Shown piece by piece: positions 21,001-30,207 of a stretch of 64,000 bases of DNA (its first letter is position 1; each line of letters begins with the position of its first letter). Made by a program: the position numbers and the translations under genes. The notes beneath the pieces were generated by a model. It did no database searches, was not told where the DNA came from, and was given only the letters and a program-made list of their open reading frames with translations. Source of the stretch: Yamagishiella unicocca (taxonomy: Eukaryota > Chlorophyta > Chlorophyceae > Chlamydomonadales > Volvocaceae); assembly GCA_003116995.1 (NCBI GenBank), contig BDSL01000012.1:1539001-1603000 (forward strand), read 5' to 3'.

Positions 21001-24000
21001 TCGGGTGAGCGCAGCATGGTCTGGCGAGCACAGCATGGTCTGGCGAGCACAGCACGGTCTGGCGAGCACAGCACGGCCTGTTGAGCGCACCATGATATGG
21101 CGAGCACAGCACGGTCTGGTGAGCACAGCACGGTCTGGTGAGCACAGCACGGTCTTGACAGCGCAGCACCATCTGGTGAGCGCAGCACGGTTTGTTAAGC
21201 ACAGCACGGTCTTTAAAGCGCAGCACGGTCTTTATAGCACAGCACAGTCGAGTGAGCGCAGCACAGTCGGGTGAGCGCAGCATGGTCTCTAGAGCACAGC
21301 ACAGTCTGGTGAGCGTGGCACGGTCTGGCGAGTGCAGTACGGTCTGGTGTGTGCAGCATGGCCTGGCGAGCACAGCATGGCCTGGCGAGCACAGCACGGT
21401 CTGGCGAGCACAGCATGGTCTGGCGAGCACAGCACGGTCTGGCGAGCATAGCACGGCCTGGTGAGCATAGCACGGCCTGGTGAGCGCAGCACGGTTTCTA
21501 GAGCACAGCAGAGCACGGCCTTGCGAGCACAGCATCGTCTGGCAAGCACGGCACGGTCTGGTGAGCACACCACGGTCTTGCGAGCACAGCACGGTCTGGT
21601 GAGCACAGCACAGTCTTTAGGGCACAGCACAGTCTGGTGAGCGCAGCTTAGACTGGTGAGCGCAGCATGGTCTCTAGAGCACAGCACAGCCTTGCGAGCC
21701 CAGCACGGTTTGGCGAGCACAGCATGGTCGGGTGAGCGAAGCACGGTCTGGTGAGCACAGCACGGTCTTTAGAGCACAGCGCGGTCTGGTGAGCGCAGCA
21801 CGGTCTGGTGAGCGCAGCACGGTCTGGTGAGCACAGCACGGTATTTAGGGCGCAGCACGGTCTTTAGAGCACAGCACGGTCTAGGGCGCAGCACGGTCTT
21901 TAGAGCACAGCACGGTCTGGTGGGCACAGCACAGTCTGGTGAGCGCAGCATGGTCTTTAGAGCACAGTATGGTCTGGTGAGCGCGGCGCGGTCTGGTGAG
22001 CGCAGCACTGTCTGGTGAGTGCAGCACGGTCTGGTGAGTGCAGCATGAGGACCCCCGAGTGTGAACTTACCCTTGCGGAAGCCCTCCTTGCCCAGCAGCG
22101 TGTCATACAGGCGGATGACCTCAGAACCCTTCTCATACACGGTCAGGGTGTAAAAGTTGTCCATCTTGATGTATGACTCGGGGCGGATGGGGTGAGCCAT
22201 AGGTCCGCCATCCTCCGTGAACTGTTCATAGTATGGGTCATACATCCGGGGGGAAAGGAACCACAAGTCGGGTCATGAAGCAAGAGTCAAGTTGCACAAC
22301 TGCTGCTGATGTAGACCAGGAGAGTTTGGGCGATTTTATGGACAGCTACTCAGTCAGTCACCAAAAGGGCGGTGGTGGGGGGGGGTCTAACATACCACCC
22401 AGCACACCCGCGCCTTCCTTCCACCACGATGTACAACACACGCAGTACACACCTGCGAGCTGCGCAGCGTCATCACGTCATCGATGCGCTTCACCGGCCG
22501 GCTGTTCATGTCAGCCGTGAACTCCTGCGAAAAGCACAGCAGGAGTGGGAGGGGGAGAGGGGTTGGGGTGGAGCAGCCCAGTGGGGAAGGGTAGGGGGTA
22601 GCCAAAAAAACGCATGTATGGGGTAGGGACGGACGACTGAACGCGCCTGTCAGATTAAGCTGTGCGGCTGGGGCTTCCCCACCGTCCTGTAGTTGCTACT
22701 TAGGCTCCGCCGATGCATAAGCGCTCCCCTCCCTTCGCTCCCCGCCGAGGTCATTGATGGCGTCTCTGTGTCTCCGGTGTGGTACTAGCCCCATGTGGAT
22801 GTCTGGGTATGGCGCCATGGCACTGAGGTCTGGGTCTACTCAGACATCCACATGGGGCTAGTACCATACCGCCTAGACGCAGAGACTCCATCAACGACCT
22901 CGGCCCCTGAGGTGGAAATGACCGATAACACCCCGCAGCAGCCGACCTCCCCCCGGCCCCCTGCCCCCCCCCGCACCTGGTCCCTGAACACGGTGAGACC
23001 CTCCTTGAGCGTGAGCTGAAACCAGTCGCGGCAGGTGACACGGTTGCCCGTCCAGTTGTGGAAGTACTCGTGGCCCACCACCCCCTCGATGCGGCTGTAG
23101 TCCAGGTCGGTGGCGGTCTCGGGGGAAGCAAGCACCAGCCTGCATGAGCCGGGGGGGTGGCGGTGAGGGGGGGGGGAGAGGTCAGGGGAGCCTAGTTTTA
23201 GTTTGTCAGCGGCGTGTTTATCCGTGATCCGACTTAGGGGAAGTACGATTACTAGCTTATGGAAATTGCTTATGGAAATTGCGGATGTGTGGTGCGTGTG
23301 GTGGTGTAGTGTGTGCATGTGTGTGAGTGTCACAGTGGCGGGGCCCCCTTGTGAGCCCCGCCCCTCCCCCTTCATCACTCCCATCACCCCCCTCCCTTAC
23401 TTGGGTTCTCCTCACAACCCCCCTACTTTGAGTTGAAGATGTTGAGCGACTTGTTCTCCATGGCCCCCATGTTGAAGTCGTCAACCGCCACAATGTTGAA
23501 CAGGTCCAGGTCGTACTCCAGGCCGAAGGTGTCCTCGTCCCACTTCATAGACTTGACCAGGGAGTCCAGAGCGTGGTCCACCTGGGAGCGAAGAGGGGGT
23601 GTGTGGCGAGAAGACCCGGTTACACGACGTAGGAAACGGAGGGCAGAAACGAACTGGTGCCCTCTCCCCTCCCCTGACGCACCCCTCTCCTGCCTCCTCC
23701 CCCTCCTCCCTCTCCTGACCCCTCCCTCTCCTGACCTCTCCTGGGCCCCTCCCTCTCCTGACCCCCTCCCACCACCGCCCGGGTCACCTTGCAGAGGTTG
23801 TTCTCCTGCACGAAGATGCGCAGCGCCACTGTGCGGCCGCTGGCGGTGACGAAGGGCCGCTCCTTCATGGACAGCTTGCCGGCCACCAGCGCGAACAGGT
23901 AGCAGGGCTTAGGGAAGGGGTCCTCCCACACGGTGTAGTGCCTGTGGGGGAGCCGCGGGGGAGAGCGGGGGGATGGCATTAAAACCGTTTACGCGACATC

Positions 24001-27000
24001 GGGGCGAGCCTGGTTTCGGGGCCGGCCTCATGCTGCAGGCCTTCCACCTCGTTACCCCTGCCCACCCACCACGCCGATCTCACCCACGCCACCAGCCGAG
24101 CCCTCCTCCCCAGCCACCCACCTGCCCCCCTCCAGCCACCCACCTGCCCCCCTCCAGCTTGCCGCTCTCCTTCAGGTTGCCGTTGCCCAGCAGCACGGGG
24201 TAGGCCGCCTCGTCGGCCTCGATGCGGGTGGTGTACCTGGGGGTGCGCAGCGGCAGGAGCAACAGTCGCAGCGGCAGGAGTAGCAGTCGCACTGTAATCC
24301 CCCCGCCTCCTCCTCCGCCTCCTCTCCTCGCCCCTCAGACACACTCCCTCCTCCTCCTCCGCTTCCTCTCCTCGCCCCCTCAAAACACACCCCTTCCCCC
24401 TACTCCTCCGCCTCCTCTCCTCGCCCCCCCAAACACACCCCCTCCTCTTCCTTCCCCCCTGCTCCACTCACTTGGCCATGACGTCCGGGCGGTCCAGGAA
24501 GAAGGTGATGCCGCGGAAACCCTCGGCCTCGCACTGAGGTGGCAGCGGGGGGAGAGCACCGGGGGCGGCGAGGAGACCCGGTTACACGACAGCACGCAGG
24601 AGAGCACCAGGGGGCAGGAGAGCACCAGGGGGAAGGACGGGTTTTAAGGTATAGGGTTTTAGAGGTTTAGGCACGTGACCCAGATCGATGCGCCAGGATG
24701 GGAGGTGCGCGTGCGTTTGACCGTGGAGGGCATTTTGGAAGAGCCGCGGATGCTGCCTCGACCTATTACAGGCGCCAGGGGCCCCGCACACCCTTCCAAC
24801 CTCCCCTGGCCAACCTAAATTTTCCGGCATGCGCACTCAACCGCGTGTTTGGAACCTATTCGCCGGGTCGTTTCTGCCCTCCATTTCCTATGCCATGTAA
24901 CCAGGTCTTCTCGCCACCCTCCGCCCATCCCACATCCTAAACCAAACCCAAACCCCACCTGCGTGCAGAAGTTCCCGCTGGACTTATACAAGCCCTCGAG
25001 CATCGAGTTGTCCTGGGGGCGGAGCTCTGTCACGATCTCGATTTCAAAGCCAGCTTCTGGTGAGCGGCGGGCAGCAGCAGCAGCGGGGGGAGCATGGCCA
25101 TGAGCAGGGCTGCTGTGTCGCACTCGTTCCGACATAGCAAACCGTCGCACTCACTCCGAAATAGCAACTGTCACCCTAACTCTGGAATAGCAACGACATA
25201 GCAACCGTTGCACTAACTCCGAAGTAGCAACCGTCACACTCGCTCCGACATAGCAACCGTCGCACTCACTCCGAAATAGCAACCATCACACTAACTCCTA
25301 AGTAGCAACTGCCTTCCCTTCTTGCGACGGATAGTATGGGTGTTGAGGGGATAGGGTGGTGAGTAGGCCCGAAGGGGGCGGGCCCACGAGGTCGCCGTTC
25401 CGCGCCCGTCCCGCCCCCGTTGCGGTGTCTCGCTAGTGATCATCACCTTCAGACGTCGTACGCTGCTCCTTGGCTAGACCTGCGCCCTGCTGTGGCGCTG
25501 TCTCCCATGTGGGCACCACCGCCAATAACCACAGCCCCTCCACCCGAGTCCCCCGCAGCCATTCCGCCCTTCTCCCCTCCTCCCCCCCCCCCGCTGTACG
25601 ACACAATGCCGTACATACACTCTTCGCCCCCCCTCACCCTCCGTCGCCGGCAGGCTGTGCAGCGTCAGCACCTTCTCCGTCGCCTCGTAGTGCTCAGCCG
25701 CCAGCTGCTTCCCGCCCACGGACACGCGCACCAGCTTCACATCCTTGCGACCGTCCAGCTTCAGGGGGGGAGGGGTGGCGCCTTCGCCGGGACGCGGGAG
25801 GGGGGACATGGGACTCATGGGCAGCCACGCGGGAGGGGGGACATGGGACACATGTGGGGCCATGCGTGTTTCGAAACGCTCAGAGGAGGAGTCGAGGGAC
25901 GGGTCGCGGCGAATTACGAGATGCGCCGAGGGAGGACGATGGGATAGGGATAGGGATGGGGAGCCAGGCCCTGCCCTGCCCCGCCCATGGCCCTACCCGC
26001 CCATGGCCCTACCCGCCCATGGCCCTACCCGCCCATGGCCCTACCCGCCGATGGCCCTACCCGCCCATGGCCCTACCCGCCGATGGCCCTACCCGCCCAT
26101 GGCCCTACCCGCCCATGGCCCTACCCGCCCATGGCCCTACCCGCCGATGGCCCTACCCGCCGATGGCCCTACCCGCCCATGGCCCTACCCGCCCATGGCC
26201 CTACCCGCCGATGGCCCTACCCGCCCATGGCCCTACCCGCCGATGGCCCTACCCGCCCATGGCCCTACCCGCCCATGGCCCTACCCGCCGATGGCCCTAC
26301 CCGCCCATGGCCCTACCCGCCCATGGCCCTACCCGCCGCCAGCTTGCCGTACTTGGGCACCATGTGCAGCCGCGAGGTGACGGTGGACGTCTCCTCCCCG
26401 AGCACGAAGTCCAGGTGCACGGTGGAGATGGTGTACGGCGGGGGGGCATAGTCCTTCCGGAACTTCTGTTGCGGGCCGGTGGGGTGAGGTGGCAGCTTGT
26501 GCTCCTCTTGCTGGATCTGTCGTACAAGGGGGGAAGATGGGGTGGGGTGAGATGGGGTGCGGTGCAGGAGGATTGGGGCAGGATTGCGGGGTTTGGGTGG
26601 GCGGCTGATGGGTGGCTGGTGGGTAAAGCGCGGGCAGCGCACGCGTTGTTGTGGAAGAGGGGTGGTGGATAGGTGCGATGGTGGAAGGGAGCGCTATGGC
26701 GGGTGGCCAGGGGAGGAATGAGGTGGGGGAAGCCTGGGGCAAGCGGGATGGCGAGGAGGGCAAGCTTAGATAGGCACCGGACGGGCGTGCGGGATGGTGG
26801 GTTGCGAGGATGGTGGGTGGAATGGCTTGCACTGCGCGTGGGAAAACGCAGATGGGGGAATCCGAGCGTCGTGGGTGAGGTGGGGCTTAGCGGTTGGAGA
26901 CCTGAGGGCCCCCCTCCCTCATCTTGTGCAGGCCAAGTATGGGAAGGGTCGACCAGCCGACGCCGCCAGGCAGGCGGCCGATCCCAACTGGCAGAATTGC

Positions 27001-27188
27001 CTTGAACAGCTTCAAACTCCGATGCAAGCGGAGATTGGAGTTGCGCCAGCCTAGGCAGTCGGCAATTGGCGTAGATCTATCGCATGACGGAACCTCCTAG
27101 GGCACGCGCGTCCTTGCCGTCGGTTCAGTACTCCCTAACATTAACTGACCTCAGGAAGCTCCTCAATTTCGGTGGCAGCTGTCGCCAT
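15005..27188 (-). CDS. M1-family zinc aminopeptidase, PepN type
   Basis: Twenty-three exons: 27188-27150, 26516-26333, 25781-25638, 25056-24959, 24533-24472, 24236-24144, 23941-23788, 23581-23427, 23139-22977, 22524-22453, 22221-22071, 20014-19909, 19463-19297, 19057-18995, 18699-18528, 17964-17877, 17598-17518, 17269-17224, 17035-16891, 16503-16396, 16077-15933, 15669-15469, 15154-15005; 2787 nt, 928 aa, all phases consistent. It removes N-terminal residues from peptides. Catalytic features: substrate-anchoring GAMEN at about 297-301, and HEYFH at 333-337 with the third zinc ligand Glu356 in [10 protein letters not shown]. The C terminus [20 protein letters not shown]…[12 protein letters not shown] matches the family's all-helical end. 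The frame stays open upstream of the first ATG (to about 27390, Ser/Arg/Gln-rich), so a plastid transit peptide from an unseen upstream exon is likely and the given start is a minimum. Introns hold the window's largest minisatellites. Confidence 0.96.
15175..15298. repeat. 10-bp tandem repeat (GGTGAGGCGG) in last aminopeptidase intron
   Basis: About twelve units GGTGAGGCGG/GGTGAGGTGG/GGTGAGGAGG fill the 3' part of the last intron and end about 20 nt from its acceptor. Confidence 0.85.
15382..15448 (-). repeat. Dispersed element B, inverted copy
   Basis: Read on the minus strand this begins GGTTGCAAGGAAAACCCGTG and continues to AACAGACGTTT and GTGCATGCTGG, like the copies at 10950-11036 and 36065-36148. 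It lies about 20 nt inside the donor of the aminopeptidase exon ending at 15469, so again the ACCCG end faces the exon. Confidence 0.7.
16142..16262. repeat. CAGCAGCAAGC-type tandem repeat in aminopeptidase intron
   Basis: Five or six imperfect copies of AGCAGCAAGCATTC / AGCAGCAAGCTATTAG occupy the intron between exons 20 and 21 (numbered in transcript order). Confidence 0.7.
18322..18517. repeat. CCCCT/CCCCCT polypyrimidine microsatellite
   Basis: Nearly 200 bp of pure (C4-5T)n lie just inside the donor of aminopeptidase exon 15. Long glycine/arginine or proline frames across it are artefacts of the repeat. Confidence 0.95.
18721..18810 (+). repeat. Dispersed element A, two direct copies
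   Basis: GAGAAGACCGGGTTACACGA at 18721 and CGAGAAGACCCGGCTACACG at 18770 are both followed by CATAGGAGRCGGAGG. They start 21 and about 70 nt from the acceptor of exon 15. A further copy stands at 17993-18030, 28 nt from the acceptor of exon 16. Confidence 0.75.
20134..22047. repeat. 19-bp minisatellite filling an aminopeptidase intron
   Basis: About 100 units of a 19-bp repeat (plus sense GCACAGCACGGTCTGGTGA and variants, many with TTTAGA replacing the tail) occupy nearly all of the 2056-bp intron between exons 11 and 12. Unit variants occur in blocks that recur (for example 20148-20290, 20570-20700, 20780-20850), implying larger segmental duplications inside the array. Cysteine-rich open frames across it are a by-product of unit length and composition. 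Confidence 0.95.
22745..22903. ncRNA. Long imperfect hairpin in aminopeptidase intron (candidate small-RNA precursor or fold-back element)
   Basis: Left arm 22745-22805 and right arm 22841-22903 are reverse complements over about 61 bp, with a few mismatches and one small internal bulge. The 26 bp next to the loop are perfect (ending …CATGTGGATGTCTG). The loop is 35 nt. It lies in the intron between exons 9 and 10. The shape fits an algal miRNA/siRNA hairpin precursor or a fold-back transposon; the sequence alone cannot decide. Confidence 0.5.
23605..23652 (+). repeat. Dispersed element A copy
   Basis: It begins GGCGAGAAGACCCGGTTACA and continues CGACGTAGGAAACGGAGGGCAGAAAC, 23 nt from the acceptor of aminopeptidase exon 8. 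The same 3' half (GGAAACGGAGGGCAGAAAC) is present at 39229-39273. Confidence 0.8.
23971..23993 (+). repeat. Short dispersed motif D (GGCATAAAAACCGTTT)
   Basis: GGCATTAAAACCGTTTACGC at 23971 recurs as GGCATAAAAACCGTTTATGC near 32088 and GGCATAAAAACCGTTTTCCC near 16631, with an inverted GGTTTTTATGCC near 4716. All are intronic. Confidence 0.6.
24567..24915. mobile_element. MITE-like element with inverted ends, nearly filling aminopeptidase intron 4
   Basis: Outer ends GGCGAGGAGACCCGGTTACA (24567 inward) and GGCGAGAAGACCTGGTTACA (24915 inward, minus strand) match at about 20 of 24 positions and face each other. The splice acceptor is 33 nt outside one end and the donor 42 nt outside the other. 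Internal sequence at 24824-24845 is identical over 22 nt (inverted) to 39299-39320 in the BTB gene. No open frame is recognisable, so it is non-autonomous. Element ends coinciding with intron ends is the expected picture for an introner. Confidence 0.65.
25110..25315. repeat. 26-bp tandem repeat (CCGACATAGCAACCGTCGCA…)
   Basis: About seven imperfect copies of a roughly 26-bp unit containing ATAGCAACCGTC and CACTCACTCC lie in the intron between exons 3 and 4. Confidence 0.8.
25981..26332. repeat. 16-bp minisatellite beginning exactly at a splice donor
   Basis: About 22 units of GTAGGGCCATGGGCGG (minus sense; a second type has CATCGG) extend from the donor GT of aminopeptidase exon 2 (26332) into the intron. 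The exon itself ends in GGCGG, like each unit end, so the unit is a repeated copy of the exon-intron junction. Confidence 0.92.
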
Positions 27189-30100
27189 TTCGGCGCTGCG
27201 AACGGTGAACCGGTTGGACGATCGCTGTTTCTGCTGCTGAAGGCTTACGCGAGGCGCAGCACCAGTTGGTAACGGACAAACGCTTGGAGTTGAAACAATC
27301 CCTGTCGGGGTAGTTGACAGGTGATCAGAAGCGTCCCGTCGATATTGTGAAAGATTGTATGGTCGGCGTTCTGCTTTGATACCCACAAATCAACGCCAGG
27401 TATGATGGATCTATACCGATTATATTAACTATGATAATTTGCAGATATGCATGTTGGGGCAATGTTTGCTTGGCCTAATGGAGCCAGGGTTCATTGTCAA
27501 TGCCATGCACGCGTACCTCGCACGAGCGCAGTGGGAAGAGCGGAAATGTGCCTATTCCGAATGAGCTTGGAAAGCTGCGACGATCGTAAGAGAAGCATGG
27601 TGGCACACCCTGAAAGCTGCAACTAGTGGTGGCGACCACCCTTCAGCGCGACGGACTAATACGTCGACTTAAGCTCCTGGTACAGCTGCACACAATATAA
27701 TATGGCCTTTAAGTATACATATTATTGATTGCGTCGCCAGACGCCGCGTACGATGCGCCAGGTCGCCAGGTCCTCACGTCGAGCGGCGATGATGAGCCGG
27801 TGCGCAGCACTGGAGACACAATGGCTGTCAGCAATGTAATCAATTATCTATCGTCTTACTACTGCTGCTTTCGGCCGTGGCCTACCGCATGTGTTCATGC
27901 AGTCGACCGAGAGGGTCTTCGTCATATCGGGGTCATACTTGCGGGTTAGCGAACCACTGGCGCAAGAGGCTATCCGCCACTTCGCATTTACCTTGGTTCA
28001 ATGTGGTCACGTGGCTTTGGCGAGTGTGAGCCTGACCGTCAAACCCAGTCGGCGTCGGCGATTTTCCTCGCACAGCATCGCGCAGAACGTTCTAGCCTGT
28101 CCTCTTCCGCCGGCCTCCCTCTTCCTTCGCGCCTCATTCTGGCTATGAGTAGCTAAGCTGCCTACTGTATCCTCTGTGGATGGCCATCCGTCTGCAAGCG
28201 GAGCCAACAAAGCCCTTCGCGAGGCCCTGCGGAACCGACCCATGGGTCCGGCCTGACTCTCACTAAACGACGCCTCTCCGCCCGAGAAGCCGCGATTGTG
28301 CGCCGCGCCAGAGCACCGCAAAACTGCACACGTGTACGAAACACGTGTTGCATGGAAGACCTTTGCTTGGCCTTGCTTGCGTCGACTGACACACGCTGGA
28401 GGTTATTCCCCCCTCCTTGATACAGCTTGATAGTGCTGATGCCCCCCGGAGGCTTCAGGGGCCAACGCACACGGTGTGCGAGGAAAGCGTGCCCCATGTG
28501 CACGTGCCCCCACGTGCCTCACATGCACGAGCCCCCACGTGCCTCACTGGGGGAAGGCCAGCCACACAACAGTGATCGAGTGTTCGGATGGGGAAGCGTT
28601 TTCTATCAGCAAGCTGCAGGTTGAACACCTCAGGATCCTCTGTTTCCTCTAAGAGTGTCCCTTGCCAGGCTTGCATCGATTGACCTTTGCCAGGGCGCGC
28701 CAAGATCGGCCTGTCATGCGGCCACAGCATACCTGGCTGAATCGGCCGTTGCTTGGTTTGCCTGCAAGGCCCGCCTCGCCAATCTGACTTTCCTGGCTAC
28801 CAGGACAACTTGGATTGAGAAGATGCGGAAAGCCAGATGCAACTACTCCTCAGTAATAAATCTTCAGTAATTTACATACCATGAAGAAGCAGAAGACCGT
28901 GTATAGCCACAACACAATGGTGGCCCCTGATCCTTATCATTTCGCGGCTACCTATTGGCAGCAAGCGCGTCTGCATCTAGTAGAATTAGCGGCGACCTCT
29001 GGTCCAACCTCAACGGTCGTATGGCAGCCCCCTTCCTGCCGTTCCCCCCTCCATCGGCACTGCCATGGACAACGCAAACACCCCTCCAACCAGGTAGCAA
29101 CTAGCAACCAAAATTTGTCAGCTCCAGCACCACTACCGGCACGCTAAAAACTGATGGTAGGATGTGTAAGCAGGCGTGACATACCGTATATCGCCTCCAA
29201 CAGATACAAAACTGACCTTTACGCAGCGACTGCGGCCTAAACAATGAGCGGTACTCACTCGAACACACGACTGCGCACTCTCTTGTGGCGTCTTGTAATG
29301 TCGCCGATCATAATCGCGCTACCGAAGCCCTCTCATAAGTACAAGTAGACCCGAATGAAAGAACAGGAATCGGCGCCGCGGCGATCACGCCGCACCCGCG
29401 GCGGCTACCAATACGCGTACTCTCATGCACGAACGAAATGTCACAACGTTGCCTGTCCCTTCCTCCAGCGCACCCGAACACGAATCGCGCACAAATCACA
29501 ACCATCTGCAACACACGATGTGGCATACCATGACATAACCGACAGGCATGACGTGACCGACAGCTATGCGCGAAAAGATGCGTTTCCCAAGGCACCGACG
29601 AAACGCGGCACCTCCCGAGGCCTCGCCGCCAATAGGATGGAAGCAGCTGCTGCCGAATACCAGCTGGCGGCCAACGGCGCTTCCCGCTCGCCTGTAATAA
29701 CGCATAACGGCATAACTGCAAACCGTCGACAACCGCGGTGGAGGCCGACGCTGGCTCGTCCCGAGCCCCCCGGCGGCCAGCAAAAGCGGTGAACACACAA
29801 CACGACATGGGAAGTACAAACGGCCGTTTTGGCTAGGTATTGGTTTGTGCTATTGTATACAGGTCGGCAAGCAAACACGCGGTTCAGTTCAGTCCACCTG
29901 GGTTGCCTGGGTTTGCGGCAGCTCCTGAAAGCCCTAAAACCAACCCAAACCCTCTCCCAAGAAGCAGCCGCTGAGGCCACCCCGCTGTGCTGCGCAGCGC
30001 CCGACCGGCCCCTATCAAGGCCGGTTTGCGTTCACAGGGCAATTCGCGGCCCTTTCGACACTGAAACACAAAAATATGGAGATAAAAGAAGACCAGACTT

Positions 30101-30207
30101 ATACACCTTACCAGTATGAATGGTGCAGGGCTGCTAGGACCTGCGGAATAGGCTAGGCACTGCGCCGGACGTTCGTTCCTCCCCCAAATCGCCGACCTCA
30201 TGCCACC
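27189..30207. other. Intergenic: aminopeptidase promoter side and MATE copy 2 3' flank
   Basis: The region is less GC-rich than the genes. The part near 27.2-27.5 kb probably contains the missing first exon (transit peptide) and promoter of the aminopeptidase. Short open frames near 28.45-28.87 and 29.3-29.8 kb show no domain and no convincing splice context. No minus-sense TGTAA signal was noticed within about 1 kb 3' of the MATE copy 2 stop; one lies at 28876-28872. Confidence 0.45.

Noticed and set aside
20224..22266. Minus-strand frames rich in Cys/Arg/Pro ([15 protein letters not shown]) across the 19-bp array
   Set aside because: Three frames give the same peptide because 19 is not a multiple of 3; this is a repeat artefact within an aminopeptidase intron.
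22149..22266. [14 protein letters not shown] as an in-frame start of an aminopeptidase segment
   Set aside because: The exon joins upstream at the AG before TTCACGG (22221); the MYDPYYEQ codons lie in the intron, since no acceptor precedes them and the phase from exon 10 fits 22221.
25987..26451. Plus-strand frame [16 protein letters not shown] repeated
   Set aside because: Product of the 16-bp minisatellite, antisense to the aminopeptidase intron.
29308..29808. 166-codon minus-strand frame
   Set aside because: Composition is Arg/Cys/Ser-rich and lacks domain or splice context; probably chance in GC-rich intergenic DNA.
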